Positions 36,370-49,500 of a stretch of DNA of 64,000 bases are shown one piece after another. Numbering within the stretch: the first letter of the stretch is position 1; each line of letters begins with the position of its first letter. The notes beneath the pieces are model-generated. The model did no database searches. It was given only the letters and a program-made list of their open reading frames with translations, and was not told the DNA's origin. Source of the DNA: Microvelia longipes. Its lineage: Eukaryota > Arthropoda > Insecta > Hemiptera > Veliidae. The position numbers were made by a program, and so were the translations under genes. Location: NCBI GenBank assembly GCA_018340805.1, contig JACMZG010001870.1:21622659-21686658 (forward strand). Reading direction: 5' to 3'.

Positions 36370-38828
36370 TAATTTTGTTAAGATGGATAAGATATACTAG
36401 ACAAAAGTATTAGTTAGTAAATTAGAGCGTCTTGTTTTGATATTTAAATTACCTAGGTCATTGATTCTGAATGCTTTTGGTTGAGGTTCCAAATTTGAAT
36501 GAATAAACTTTTACTCCGTATATTTAATTATTTTTTATGCTGAACTTAACTAATAATACAATGTTTAAAAATGTATTCAAAATTAGGGAGTGGGCAAAGC
36601 AGAAAAATATGTTTGTGTTTCTTTTTAAATCTTATTAGAACAGAACCATATGAAAATCAATATTATTTTTACAAGTAATAAACATAGATTCAGACTGTTT
36701 TTCATCTGTAGGTACTCCTTAAAAACTATCTATAAGGCTAGATCAAACAATGCTCATAGCTTTAGTTTTGTAAAACTAATGCATCTACTCAGTATTTGAC
36801 ACTAAAAAATGATGATTATTTTTTTTACAATGCTCTTTATTTCATATAAACAAGTATTTAATACAAAATTTATTAAAATATTACAATAAAATTTATAATA
36901 AAAAATTTTACAATCTACAAAAAAAATACAAGTAATGAAATTAAATTGTACACTGGTAAAAAACATAATAAATATATGTACAGAATTATGTGAAATCCCA
37001 CAATGTATTCCCGAGTGGAATTCTTAAATGAACACACGTTTTCATTTAATTAATTAATTAAAATTAAATAACAACCCACTCGGGGGTTGTTATGGAATTC
37101 TTAAAAGCTTAAATTATACTAGGTGTACAAAAATAATCAAAAAATAGAAGAAGAGAACAAAAAAAATCAATGAAATATAAATACTAAATGATAATATAAA
37201 ATGAAATATAATATAAATATATAATATATAATATAAATATAAAATGAAATACTATAATATAAAAAATATATTATAGTATTCCAACCCTTAGAAATGATTT
37301 GGGGCACCTTGTCGGTTTTTAAAAGCATTTTTGATACCCAAGTTCTCAAACCCTGGGGAAAGACATTTCGTTAATATATGAGTTTACTTCTTTTCTCCTC
37401 TTCTACTTTTAAATTTTTGATGATAATACTCAATAATTACTTGTTACTATTGATTAATAAATGTTTTTAAATAATTTTTAAGCATATGTGTGTTAATACA
37501 CCTTACTTAGCTTTTGCTATTATTTTAACCAATAAACAGTATCGTAGTATACACCTGTTCCTCAACATCAGTCATGAATGCATTTGTTATTATTTGAAAA
37601 CAAAATATTTATAAATAATATACTATTTCATGTTTTTCCCCTTTGCTAAAGTGAAACAGACTTTACTATTTATTTAATGCCCTATTATTAATGTTTATTT
37701 CTTGTTCTGTTGTAGATTGTCCTCATTATAATAATGAAAAACTTGTAAAGTTTATTTTTAAAAAGATAAAATAATTTTGTTAAAATTGAGTACTATTTCA
37801 CTTTATTTGATTTTTTTTGTGGCAGATTTTAATGTTGTTTTATAAGCTGACATATAGTTTTATGAGTTGTTTTAACTTCTACTTATATCCATGTAAGCTA
37901 TTTTGTTTCTTTAATGAATTCATGCTGGCTCATTCCTTAAACCTTCAGTGACTCCATTGAAAATCAATATTATTTTTATAAATAATAAACATGGTTTCAA
38001 ACTGTTTGACACTTTTTTATAGTCTAAATGTTATTTTTAAATGTGTATGCCACTTCTGTAGTTACCAATATTTGATATATCTATTCCGTTTTAATTTAGA
38101 ATTATATTTTATAAATGAAATGTAGTTTTATGTGATTTTTGGAACATGAGTGACTAGCAGAAAATATTAGTTTATATTATTTAAAAAATACACACTTTCA
38201 AGATTAGTATGATCTTCCTTCTTTTAATTAAAATGTCTTATTATATTTTATGTACTTTAAGGATCTATAAAAATCTAATGTAGAGATCCTTGTTTGCTCT
38301 ATTTTTTTTAAGCTACAAAATGTCCAAAACATGTTCTATTGAGCTTTTTAAAAGTCCAATTTACTAATAATTAAGTAAAGGAACTAAATTTTAATTTAAT
38401 TAAATTTATTATTTTTACCCTAAACCCTAATTATTCATTGTATGGTTATAATTTTGATGTATGAAATGTTACAATCATAACACAGTTTCTTACTTGAAAA
38501 TTTACATTGATTTAAATTTAATTCAATTCAATTTGTTCTTGTGGGAATCATCTATGGCTAGAACTGTGGTAATGTGTGGGCAGGTTATATTCTAAATGTT
38601 CTTTGTACGTTAAAAACTCTTCGTTCATTAATATGGATAGTTATATAAATATAATTCATTCATTTTTATGACTAGAAATAATTATTCTATGACAAAAATA
38701 TAAGATATTCTTATATTTTATCTAATTAAATAGATAAATTGTCCATGAAATTACTTGGACATATATTACTCCATCTGGATTAGGTTCAAATACTTAGTGT
38801 TCTTATTGTCATTTTTTTTTGTTAACAG
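36370..38828. other. No gene seen; upstream of the FAXDC2 locus
   Basis: AT-rich, without recognisable coding or clear transposon ends. A short stem, CAACCC/GGGTTG, around CAACCCACTCGGGGGTTG lies near 37073-37091. Because the FAXDC2 first coding exon is preceded by a splice acceptor, a 5' UTR exon and promoter may lie here or further left. Confidence 0.4.
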
Positions 38829-38830
38829 AG

Positions 38831-41800
38831 ATGGACTTAGCTGGTAAACTCCTAAGCAAGATATGTAAAGGAAACTGCAAACTATCCCTATCTAGTCAGA
38901 ATGGCAAGCTGGTTTACTACTTGCGAAATATTTTCTATATCGTGACACCAGCTTTGCTGGCCGTCTCTGCCCTTACCACCACTCTCACTTGGTAATAAGA
39001 TAAAATTTATTTAAGAATGTTATACAAATAAACCCTCATTCTTCCCGGTTCTATAAATTCATTAGTTAGAAGTTATTGATTTGGAATATGAAGTCTGTAT
39101 TAATGGTTGCTGAGAAGCCTTCATTGGCTGCTTCTCTTGCAAGTATTTTAAGTGATGGAAAGTCTATTGGAAAAAAAGCTGGAGGAAACTGCCAAGTCCA
39201 TGAATGGACTGGTCTTTTCCATAATGAATCTGTTAGATTTAAGATGACTTCTGTCTGCGGTCACGTTATGAGTTTGGATTTTATCAGTAAATATAATCAT
39301 TGGGAAAAAGTAGATCCTGTAGAATTATTTTCTTGTCCTACTGAAAAAAAAGAAGCCAACCCTAAATTAAAAATGCCCTACTTTCTTTCTCAAGAAGCTA
39401 GAGGGTGTGATTATCTTATCCTGTGGCTTGATTGTGATAAAGAAGGAGAAAATATTTGTTTCGAGGTTATTAATGCTGTGAAGGGGTCAATGAAAAGAAA
39501 TCCTATGAACAAAGATGTAACCTACAGAGCTCGATTTTCCGCAATTACTGAAAAAGAAATTAAGTCTGCTATGATGAATTTAGTTTCACCCAATGAAAAT
39601 GAGGCTAGATCTGTTGATGCCCGACAAGAATTAGATCTTAGAATTGGTTGTGCATTCACACGATTTCAGACTCATTTCTTTAATCGTAAATATGGTAACT
39701 TGGATTCTTCACTTATTTCATATGGTCCCTGCCAAACTCCTACCCTTGGATTCTGTGTACAGAAGCATGATGAAATACAAACATTTAAACCTGAACCTTT
39801 TTGGATTTTACAAGTCACTGTTCAAACTAGTGATCAAAAAGAAGTATCTGTGGAATGGAATAGAGCTAGATGTTTTGAAAAAGACATTGCTTTACTTTTT
39901 CTCCAAAGAGTCAAATCTAATACTATTGCTAAAGTTATTGATATTTCGTCTAAACCAAAAGTTAAGAACCGTCCATTGGCCCTGAATACTGTAGAACTAA
40001 TGAGAATAGGCAGTTCTTGCCTAGGTATGGCCCCTCATTATGTAATGCAACTTGCTGAAAAACTTTACACTCAAGGCTATATAAGTTACCCAAGAACAGA
40101 AACTACCCATTATGCTGAAAGTTATGATCTGAGTGGCACTGTTAAGCTTCTTCATCGATGTTCTGAATGGCTTCCAGAAATCAGACAGATTGTTCAAGAG
40201 GGAATCAGTCATCCTAGAAAAGGTCATGATGCAGGTGATCATCCTCCGATCACTCCTATGAAGGCAGCTTCAAGAGATGATTTTGATAATGAACAGTGGA
40301 GAATTTATGAGTACATCACTAGACATTTTATTGCAACTGTGTCTAAAGATTGTAAATATCTTGATAAAGTGGTAACTTTAACTATCGGGAAAGAAATTTT
40401 TTCATCGAGAGATAAAACTGTTATAGACCCTGGATTCACAAAAGTCATGCATTGGCAGGAAATATCTAAAAATGACGGAATGCCTGTTTTTTCTCTTGGA
40501 GAAGAGTGCCCTATTGTTGAAGCTAAACTTGGTGAAAGCCAAACCTCTCCTCCAGATTATTTAACAGAGGCAGAGCTTATAACTTTGATGGAGAAACATG
40601 GGATTGGTACTGATGCGTCTATACCTGTTCACATTAACAATATTTGTCAAAGAAATTATGTGACTGTAGGTTCTGGTCGAAAACTGATTCCTACTTCTTT
40701 AGGTATTGTTTTAGTTCATGGCTATCAAAAAATTGATCCTGAATTGGTGCTGCCTACCATGCGTTCTGCAGTTGAAGTTCAACTCAATTTGATAGCTCAA
40801 GGTCATGCTGACTTTGATGCTGTTCTGTATCACACTGTTGAAATATTTAAACTTAAATTCTTGTATTTTGTTAAAAATATTGAAGGAATGGATCAATTGT
40901 TTGAAGTATCGTTTTCCCCTCTTGCTACATCTGGAAAAGCTTTGTCAAGATGTGGTAAATGTAGAAGATATATGAAACATATACAAACTAAACCCTCCAG
41001 ACTGCATTGTAATCACTGTGATGAGACTTACAACCTCCCTCAGAATGGAAACGTCAGGATCTACAAAGAATTAAAATGTCCTTTGGATGATTTTGAATTG
41101 CTATCTTGGTCTGCTGGGTCCAAAGGGAAGAGTTATCCTCTTTGTCCTTATTGTTATAACCATCCACCATTCCCTGATATGAAGAAAGGATCTGGATGCA
41201 ACTCCTGTACTCATCCAAATTGTCCTCAAGCTTTGAATAATACTGGTGTTTCTTCTTGCTTAGAATGTGATGGAGTTTTAGTTCTAGACTCTTCTTCTGG
41301 TCCTAAATGGAAACTAGGTTGCAACCGTTGTGATGTTATTATTCATATATTTGAAGATGCCCACAAGATACAACCTACCCCTGACACTTGCAACTGTGGA
41401 GCTCAGCTAGTCACTGTTGAATACAAACCAGAAAGGAGCAAGCTGCCTAATGAAGCTACTGAAATGACTGATTGCTTATTTTGTTGCAATGATTTTGCAC
41501 CGCTTGTTGAGAAACATCGTGCTGTGGTAACTCGCCCTGCTGTGTGCAAACCTCGTAATCGTGGTCGTCCCAAATCTAAAGGAAAGCCTCGACCTGCCAA
41601 AGATAAAATGGCTCAGTTAGACTCATACTTTGTGTAACCAGTTATTGTACCTATATTTTTTGCGAGTTAGTAATTTAATTTATTATATTTTTAATAAAAC
41701 ATTTTTGTCATCTTCAAGAGGATAATATTTAATTATAACTATTGTGTGTACTTATTTTCCAAGAAACTCAGGAAAACTTATTTTTCTTTTGATATTATTG

Positions 41801-44800
41801 TTGGTACCTCTAATAAATGTCTATTAATCCCTTATGTGTTTTTTTGTCTTCTTGCCTTTAGTTTAATATACATAGCACCACTGATTCATAGCACATTATT
41901 AATTGTTTGATTTGTGTAGAACTAACTCCACTGAAGATAGTATTAATCATTATGATTAAACCAATCTCTGGTTATGTTTGTTTCACACATTACCATGTGT
42001 TTCATATGGTAAACTTTTTTTGGAGCTAATTTCTTTTTCCTTTTTGTTGTAAAAATTTCATTATTGTATTCCTTCAAAAATCAATCAAGGGAAATTGAAT
42101 TTATAGAATTAGGGTTGGCAGAAGTAAAAATCTATATCTTAATTTCTCATTTGACAACATTCACTCTGGATTATTAGTTTAGCATAGGTACCTATAATAG
42201 TGTGCTGATGTTTCAATATAACTGAAAACCATATATGGCTATTCTGTTGAAAAGGAATGCACTTCACCAGAAATTGAAAAAAAAACTAAAACTAGTTTAA
42301 AATAATTATAGTGGTAGCAGGCACCTGGTGCTATTCAATCTAACTTTTTTTATTTTATTGCTACCCAATTCTGCCTTATGCAAAATATGTTATTTCTGAC
42401 ATACATCTAAATACTCACTTAAAGCTTACTTAATGAAACCACCCACATTTCATACTTAGTTTTATAATATTAGCTTTAAATGTAGGGAATATCTATGTTA
42501 ATATGTTTTCCCCCTACTATCTGTAAATAGCCTTAATTTGGCTTAGTGCTCTCTTTATAGATTTCAACAAGTCAGATTTGACAAACAAATTTGGATTATA
42601 ATTCAAACATAATGTGCTTTGTTTTACATAGCATTTATTATAGGTATTACATTTCAGTTTATTAACCCTTGTTAAAAACTGTATTAATGCCTCTTAATAT
42701 TTATCAACAAATAAATTAAGTTTTTTTAACTAGAAAAAAATTCAATTATTAGGTGATTATTAATTCTTCTCGTGCCTAATATTGATTACTTTTTACTTTT
42801 CCTTCTATTATCCCATAGATATTGAAGGAAGGGGAATTGTTGATCACTATAATCTGAATATGATTTTATAACAAAATAATTTGTTTAAAGCATCTTTATT
42901 TTATAACAATTTGGTATAAGAAATAAGTATAAAATATCTATGGATATTTTACTTTAAATTCCTATCATTTTATAATTTATAGCTAACTTCTATATTCTGA
43001 GGACAAGTGAACCATGGCTGAAACTAAACTACTCTATATATTCTGACGTTGAGGATTTTTAGCCTGAATCTGTGCAGAAAGAAGTTCCCTACAATTGAGG
43101 AACTTACTTATTGCTAATATTTTTCATTTTTATTCTTTTTGCGTACTTTATACTTTTGTGATTTGAGTTGCTTTTGGATTTTGTACACCACTTTCAGAGT
43201 TTTATTGATGACTGTTCTATCAACTTCACCCACATGTAACATAAATGTACATTTTTATCTCTTTTTTATTTTACTTCTTTTAGCTTCTTCAGAACTTAAA
43301 ATTTATGTAATATATCACATTTATAGAGTTTCAAACCACCAAACAGTAGCAACCTTCATCTTTAGTTGTTTATAATTAAATAAATTTGATGTAAGTAAAA
43401 TGTAATTTAATATTAAGGAACAATGGGTAAAATAATATTTGTGTGTCACATCTAAAAATATTTTTTTTAGATAATATAAATTCATTACATTTTTTTAAAT
43501 AAATGTATTAATTTTTTTTAATGAATCGTAAAAGCCAATTTTTTGTTTTGCCTTAAGTGTTTAGCTTATGTCATGTTTTGTAGAATAGGAATTTAGTTTT
43601 TCTTTTTATTTATTATTTAATATAATTTGTAAAATATTTATTTTACAATAGTTATTTTTTCATAAAATTGTTGCTTTCATCACTGTAATGGAATAAATTG
43701 ATTATTTTCTGACTTTATTATACTTCCTTTATAAATTACCTATCACCTGCCAATAGAATTTATCTCCCACTTTTTATTTTATTGTAATCTGATAGATTAA
43801 AGATTTTGATTGTTTGGTAAAGAGATTTGATTTTTATCTTTTTTGCTTTATTGTTAATTTGAAGTGATACTGTTTTAAAAATTAGCAGAGCTAACCCCCT
43901 TATCAGGTCTTTGGAGTTACTCAGTTGACCTGTGGGTATGATTCAGTCAGGCCTCTTCCACCCTATAGTATACTATACCACCTGAGGTCCTGGTTTTTGT
44001 TATTTTAGTCATGTCCATTCAAGCACAACCTCTGGGGTTTGTAACCATTTATTATTGTGTAAATGTAATCTATTATTCTTTTTTTTCATAGTCTATGTAG
44101 TTATTTATAGATATTGCATTGCTCTAAACTGTTCTCTAATTATTCATTAAAAATTATTTATTCTAAACTGTTAAAAATTCTATTTTTATCTAAAAGCATG
44201 AATAATTTTAACTAAACAATAGATAATGTTTAATGATTAGTGTTAATGAGTATTTCACTCATTAATAAGTTTTATTATGTTTAGGTTATCTATTTATTTT
44301 TACACTTATCTTGTCTTCTGTTTTCCATTAATTAGGATTCATTTATTATTTTTATAAATAAATATTACAATTTATACCATTTTTCACTGAACATTTATTT
44401 TAAATATAAAGACATAACAGAACAAACTAGTTTTTAAAGAGTTGGTTGAACTGAATTTTATTTTAGAAAATATGTTTTGAATTTATATATACTCTTCTCT
44501 GTGACCTTGAATAGCTTGCTCTGTCAAGGCTGGGTTACGACTAAACTGTGTATCAAATTATTACTGTTTTAAAACCATATATTATGTCAGTCAATAATTA
44601 CTTGATTATTAATTTTACAAATGTTTTATTAAAATTAATAATTTATTTTATAATTATATTAATTTTTTATGAAAATATATTTTTTTAAATTTTATTATAA
44701 TTCACTTTTGTTAGGTTGGCAAATGATAGTTTTAAAAGAGTAGCCTAGCTTTTAATAATTAGATCCATGCTCTACACTTTAAAATGAGTTACTCTATTTA

Positions 44801-46253
44801 ATAAATTATTAATGATTTAAATTAATATCAATGATTTAATCAAATAAATTGATATCATTAATATAATCTACATAAGTATACTGTGTATTATATTACTTAT
44901 AATACATTATATTATGTATTATGTACTAACTACTTAAGTATATTTGACTAAATATATTAATTTTACATTAGTGAAAGCTGACGATTTATTGTGAAAAAGA
45001 GATGGAACGTTATAAGTTTATAAGCTCAAAGATTATTGATGCTTATTATTTTGTTAAAGCTCTAGTGTATCCTACCAAATTAATTTTGTTTACATATTGT
45101 ATTTGGTATGCAGCTATTACAATAATAGTGGAGTTTAGTTAGCTACCAGTGTAATCATTACTTTTACATGGTAAAATAAATTCCTATAAATAAGGCAAAA
45201 AGTTCTAAATTTTTCTTCTTACATAAAATAGCCTAGATTTTTATTTCAATAAGTATTAATTGCTATAGTATACTATTTAATTTAGAGTAGGTAGCATTCT
45301 TAAGGATAATTCTCACTTAGTTTTCCAGCTTGTGAAAGTAAAAGAAAGTTTAATCAATGAAAGTTTGCTGCAAGTTAGTCTAGTTTTATGACTTACTCTT
45401 AGCCTCTTCTATTTCAGATCTAATTATAACTTTGCCTATATTCATTTATTATTAAAAGCTTATTTTGAGATGTTTTGTGTTATGGCTTAGTAAATATTTT
45501 ATTTGTGAATCAGTCCAAAGATGAAGGAGAAACATTGATAGATAAACTTAATATAACTGTAAATAAATAAATAATAAAAATATTTTAAATAAATTGAATA
45601 TATAATAAAAAATATAGCTACGATGTTTATTACAACATTGGTTTACTGTTTTTTAAGGTTTGGTATAGCAAGCCATAATTGTAAAACATAGCCATAGTTA
45701 TGTTTGAAGGTAAAAATTTCCATAATCCAAAAGTTCTGTGGTGCCTTGTAGGTGACAGTGCATCGATCTTATAACATCACATTTTCTCTTTACATCGGTG
45801 TAATAATGAAGGTCCTGCACCCACCTGTGGGAGCATCGCATCCAGATGGTTTTTGTCCTGTATCAGCTTGTCATTTACTAGTTTATATAAGCAAAATTTT
45901 CAAATGTATTAGTTAAAAACGTGATTTGTTTACATTATGTTTTTTTTATCAATCGATAAAACTGGAACTAATGCTAATAATAAGTTTTAGTGTTCATGAA
46001 TGTGTTAACCATACATATTAGTACATGTGTATAATACTTCAACAAGATCAAACAAAGTTTTGAATTTTTATGATTTTTTGAAATGTTTGCTGTCATTATT
46101 GTAGGTAATGACGTCACACATACTTCATAAACAATAGGGTTTAGTACATTAACAAGGTCGATTTTTGAACCAGTTTCATTTCCATCTGAAAAAGCATTTG
46201 AAAGTTATTGTGTCTCATAGAAATATCTAATGTTACTATAGTATATGTATATA

Positions 46254-46313
<60 letters not shown>

Positions 46314-46485
46314 ATATTTATTTATTTTTATTTATTATATGAAGTACTCTACTGTCTACTATATGAGTATCTGACAACCATAAATGATTTTTCCATTTTT
46401 GAATTTAGAAAGAAAAAATGAACTTATGATGCTGGGTCATAGAAGTGGTAGGGGGACTCACTGATCAAGAATACATATATATATA

Positions 46486-46546
<61 letters not shown>

Positions 46547-49500
46547 ATATGTGTGTGTGTGTGTTCTGTTCTTGATCAGTGAGTCCCCCCCTTCCCCCTC
46601 CATGACCCCAGGATCATAAGCTCATTTTTCTTTGAAAATTCAGTTATGGTTGTTAGATACTCATATAGTAGACAGTAGAGTAGTTCATATAATAATGTGG
46701 TTTTGATTGGTGTTGGTTTTTTATGGGCACTCTTACTGTGTGTTTAATTGTTGTACTTGTTTTTGTTAATTTTGTTTAGTTTAAAAAATAAAGCTTAATT
46801 TTTGTTTGAGATATCCTTTGTTGATTAATAATGTTGTCACATTTTGTAAACATCTAATTCACTTTGTTGTGTAAGTAAGCTTTATTTAATTACTGCAATT
46901 GTTTTGTATGTTTCAAGATGTTAAATGTTTTAATTTGTATTTATTAAACTGTTTAGGCAACTTCAGAGGTTTTGGGGTGCCTCAGGTGATTTTTGGCAAT
47001 CAAAATGGGATAAGGTTGTTGATATTTGTGGAGAAGATCCATATTTTTACTGGGTATATGGTAATTATTTTTCTTTTAATGATTGAATCGTTAAAATTTG
47101 CTAATAACTCTTTATTATTATCCTAAATATCTGATGATATTTATTTACCTAATTCTGTTTATTGAAAATTACAACAAGACTGTATCACTATAAAAAAAAG
47201 TAAAAATAAATATTAATCATATAATTTATTATTATTATTTAAAAATACCCACCTCTTAAAAGTATTCAAACAGACTTTGGAGCTGTGGTGAGGGTTTTTT
47301 TAGTGGGTACATGCAGTTATTTGGTTATATTTTATATTAAATAAATAAATAACCATTTATTTGCACATAATAATTATACAAGACACTTAAAACAAATATT
47401 TTATATTACTAATTTTTATTTAATTTAAAAAATGATATTGAAAAAGAAAAATATCCTAATTGTATTTAATAAAACAATATGCATAATAACTAAGAAGATT
47501 AACTGAGATTGGAAATGAAGATGTTGTGGAGTAAAGAAAAAAAGGTTGACCATCATTTTTGTAGATCTGGTAAGTATGGAAGTTTCTAAACTACAGATAC
47601 TTTATTTTATTATAAAATTTGATCCTATATGAAAAAATTGAGTTTTTAGATAAGTTAATTTAATAACTTCATTTATTATTTTCAGGAACAATGTTTGTGA
47701 TAGTTATTTTATATTGGTTTGTTGGTATGTTATATACAACTATGGATATATTTAATAAACCAGATGCATTGCGCAGGTACAAAGTACAACCTGGTACAAA
47801 TGAACCTGTTGATATGGCCAAATTTAAAAAGGTATCGATTTTTTCACTTATGATTAATTTGAAGCTGTAGCCCTTAGTTAGTATGTAATTTTCAATATTG
47901 ACACTGATCCCAATGGTTAATTAATCAGTTATTTAATCAATGCTATGTATTAAATTATATCAAGACATTATTAATCTGATATTCCTTTAACTTTAATGGT
48001 GTCTAGCTTCACTATGTATATATATTTAATGAAAGATGCTTTGGGAACTGACTTACCCTAAACTACTGCTACTATTAATAGCTCCCTCCTTAAGGTATAC
48101 CTAGATAATTTACACCTTATATAATGTACACTTTTATAACTTGGAGCTTAATATATATATAAACGGGGTGTTTTTCTAGAACATCCCTCTATCTTTTTCT
48201 CGGAAACTGAATAAGATGTAAAGATTTTTTTGGGAGGATTTAAGATGAATGAACTGATTAAAAGAAATTATCTTTATGCCCTGAATTTGGTTTAAGTTGA
48301 TGGGGAAAATAACATTTACTAGTAATCTGCTAGTTTGTCCTTTTAAAGAAATAAAGTTTTTTTTGTAATAACTCAGCTGAGAAATCTCCAATTTTGATTC
48401 GGTTTACACTATTTTTTGTGAGTTTTAGACTTGCAAATAATATTTTTTTCTGATGAAACCCTTCCCTAACTATAAATTGTAAACTCAAGCATTGCAGCCT
48501 CAGCAAATAGGTTTTGTCCACAATTCAATCCCTACATAGTTTTCTTGGATGTTTTTTTCATCAGAAACCATCCTAAAGACTGCATCTCAATATCTTTTTC
48601 AGCCTCTAAGAAAAAATAAAATAGATTATGGTGAAGCACCCTGTATATGCATGATAGGTGATAAATATGTAAATAAATATAGGTAATAAATAAAAGTGAA
48701 TAAACATGTTTTGAAGTCTAAGAGCAACATATGCATCACTTATAATGCATAACTTATGTCCATCAGTTATCTTTGTTCTAACAGTGTTTGTTTATGAGAC
48801 TGGACCTACTTTAATTATAACTTTATTCACAGGTTATCAAACAAGTTATATTCAATCAGATAATTGTTTCATATCCATTTAGTATATTTTGTTTCAAAGT
48901 AATGGAATGGAGGGGATTAACTCCAGTTAGAGAACTTCCATCATTTCATTGGTTCATATTTGAACTTGTTTGTCTAGTCATTATTGAAGAAATTGGTTTT
49001 TATTACTCACACAGGTAACTTATTTCTTTGTTCTTACTTCTTATGAAGAATTTAACAAAATCAGCATTTGTACTAAGCTCCAAACTTATTTTCCTAAATA
49101 ACTCTAGGAGAGTCTAAGGATTAGCTTCAGAAAATTGTAGGAGGCATGAGGACCACTTGAGCAAGTATAAAAATATTAATGATAAAATAAAAAGTACATA
49201 GCTAGCTTTTAACCTTAACAATCACCTCACTAGTGCCAATGGTGATCGTTAAGGTCAAAATCTGGCTATGTAATTTTATTATATCATTGTAGAAAGACAA
49301 ATGCTGTTTTCTTTGATTATAATATTCCACATTCCTATAATTATTTAATATTTTTTTAATATTTTAATTAAATATTAAAAAAACTTTTGTTATGGTATTT
49401 CATAGAATCCAAAATCCTATTATTTTTACTTACATGATAAATTCATCTATCATTACATCAACTAATGTTATGAAGGACTTAGGTATTTATTTAACTTCAT

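Noticed and set aside
38831..38996. Stand-alone 54-residue membrane microprotein
   Set aside because: At first it looked like a small independent gene before TOP3B, but its phase-2 donor and terminal split Trp join exactly to FAXDC2 exon 2, a simpler explanation. The unspliced form remains possible and is reported as a finding.
39076..39087. Upstream start for TOP3B
   Set aside because: The frame extends four codons upstream through a TTG. Family N-termini start [13 protein letters not shown], which matches ATG 39088.
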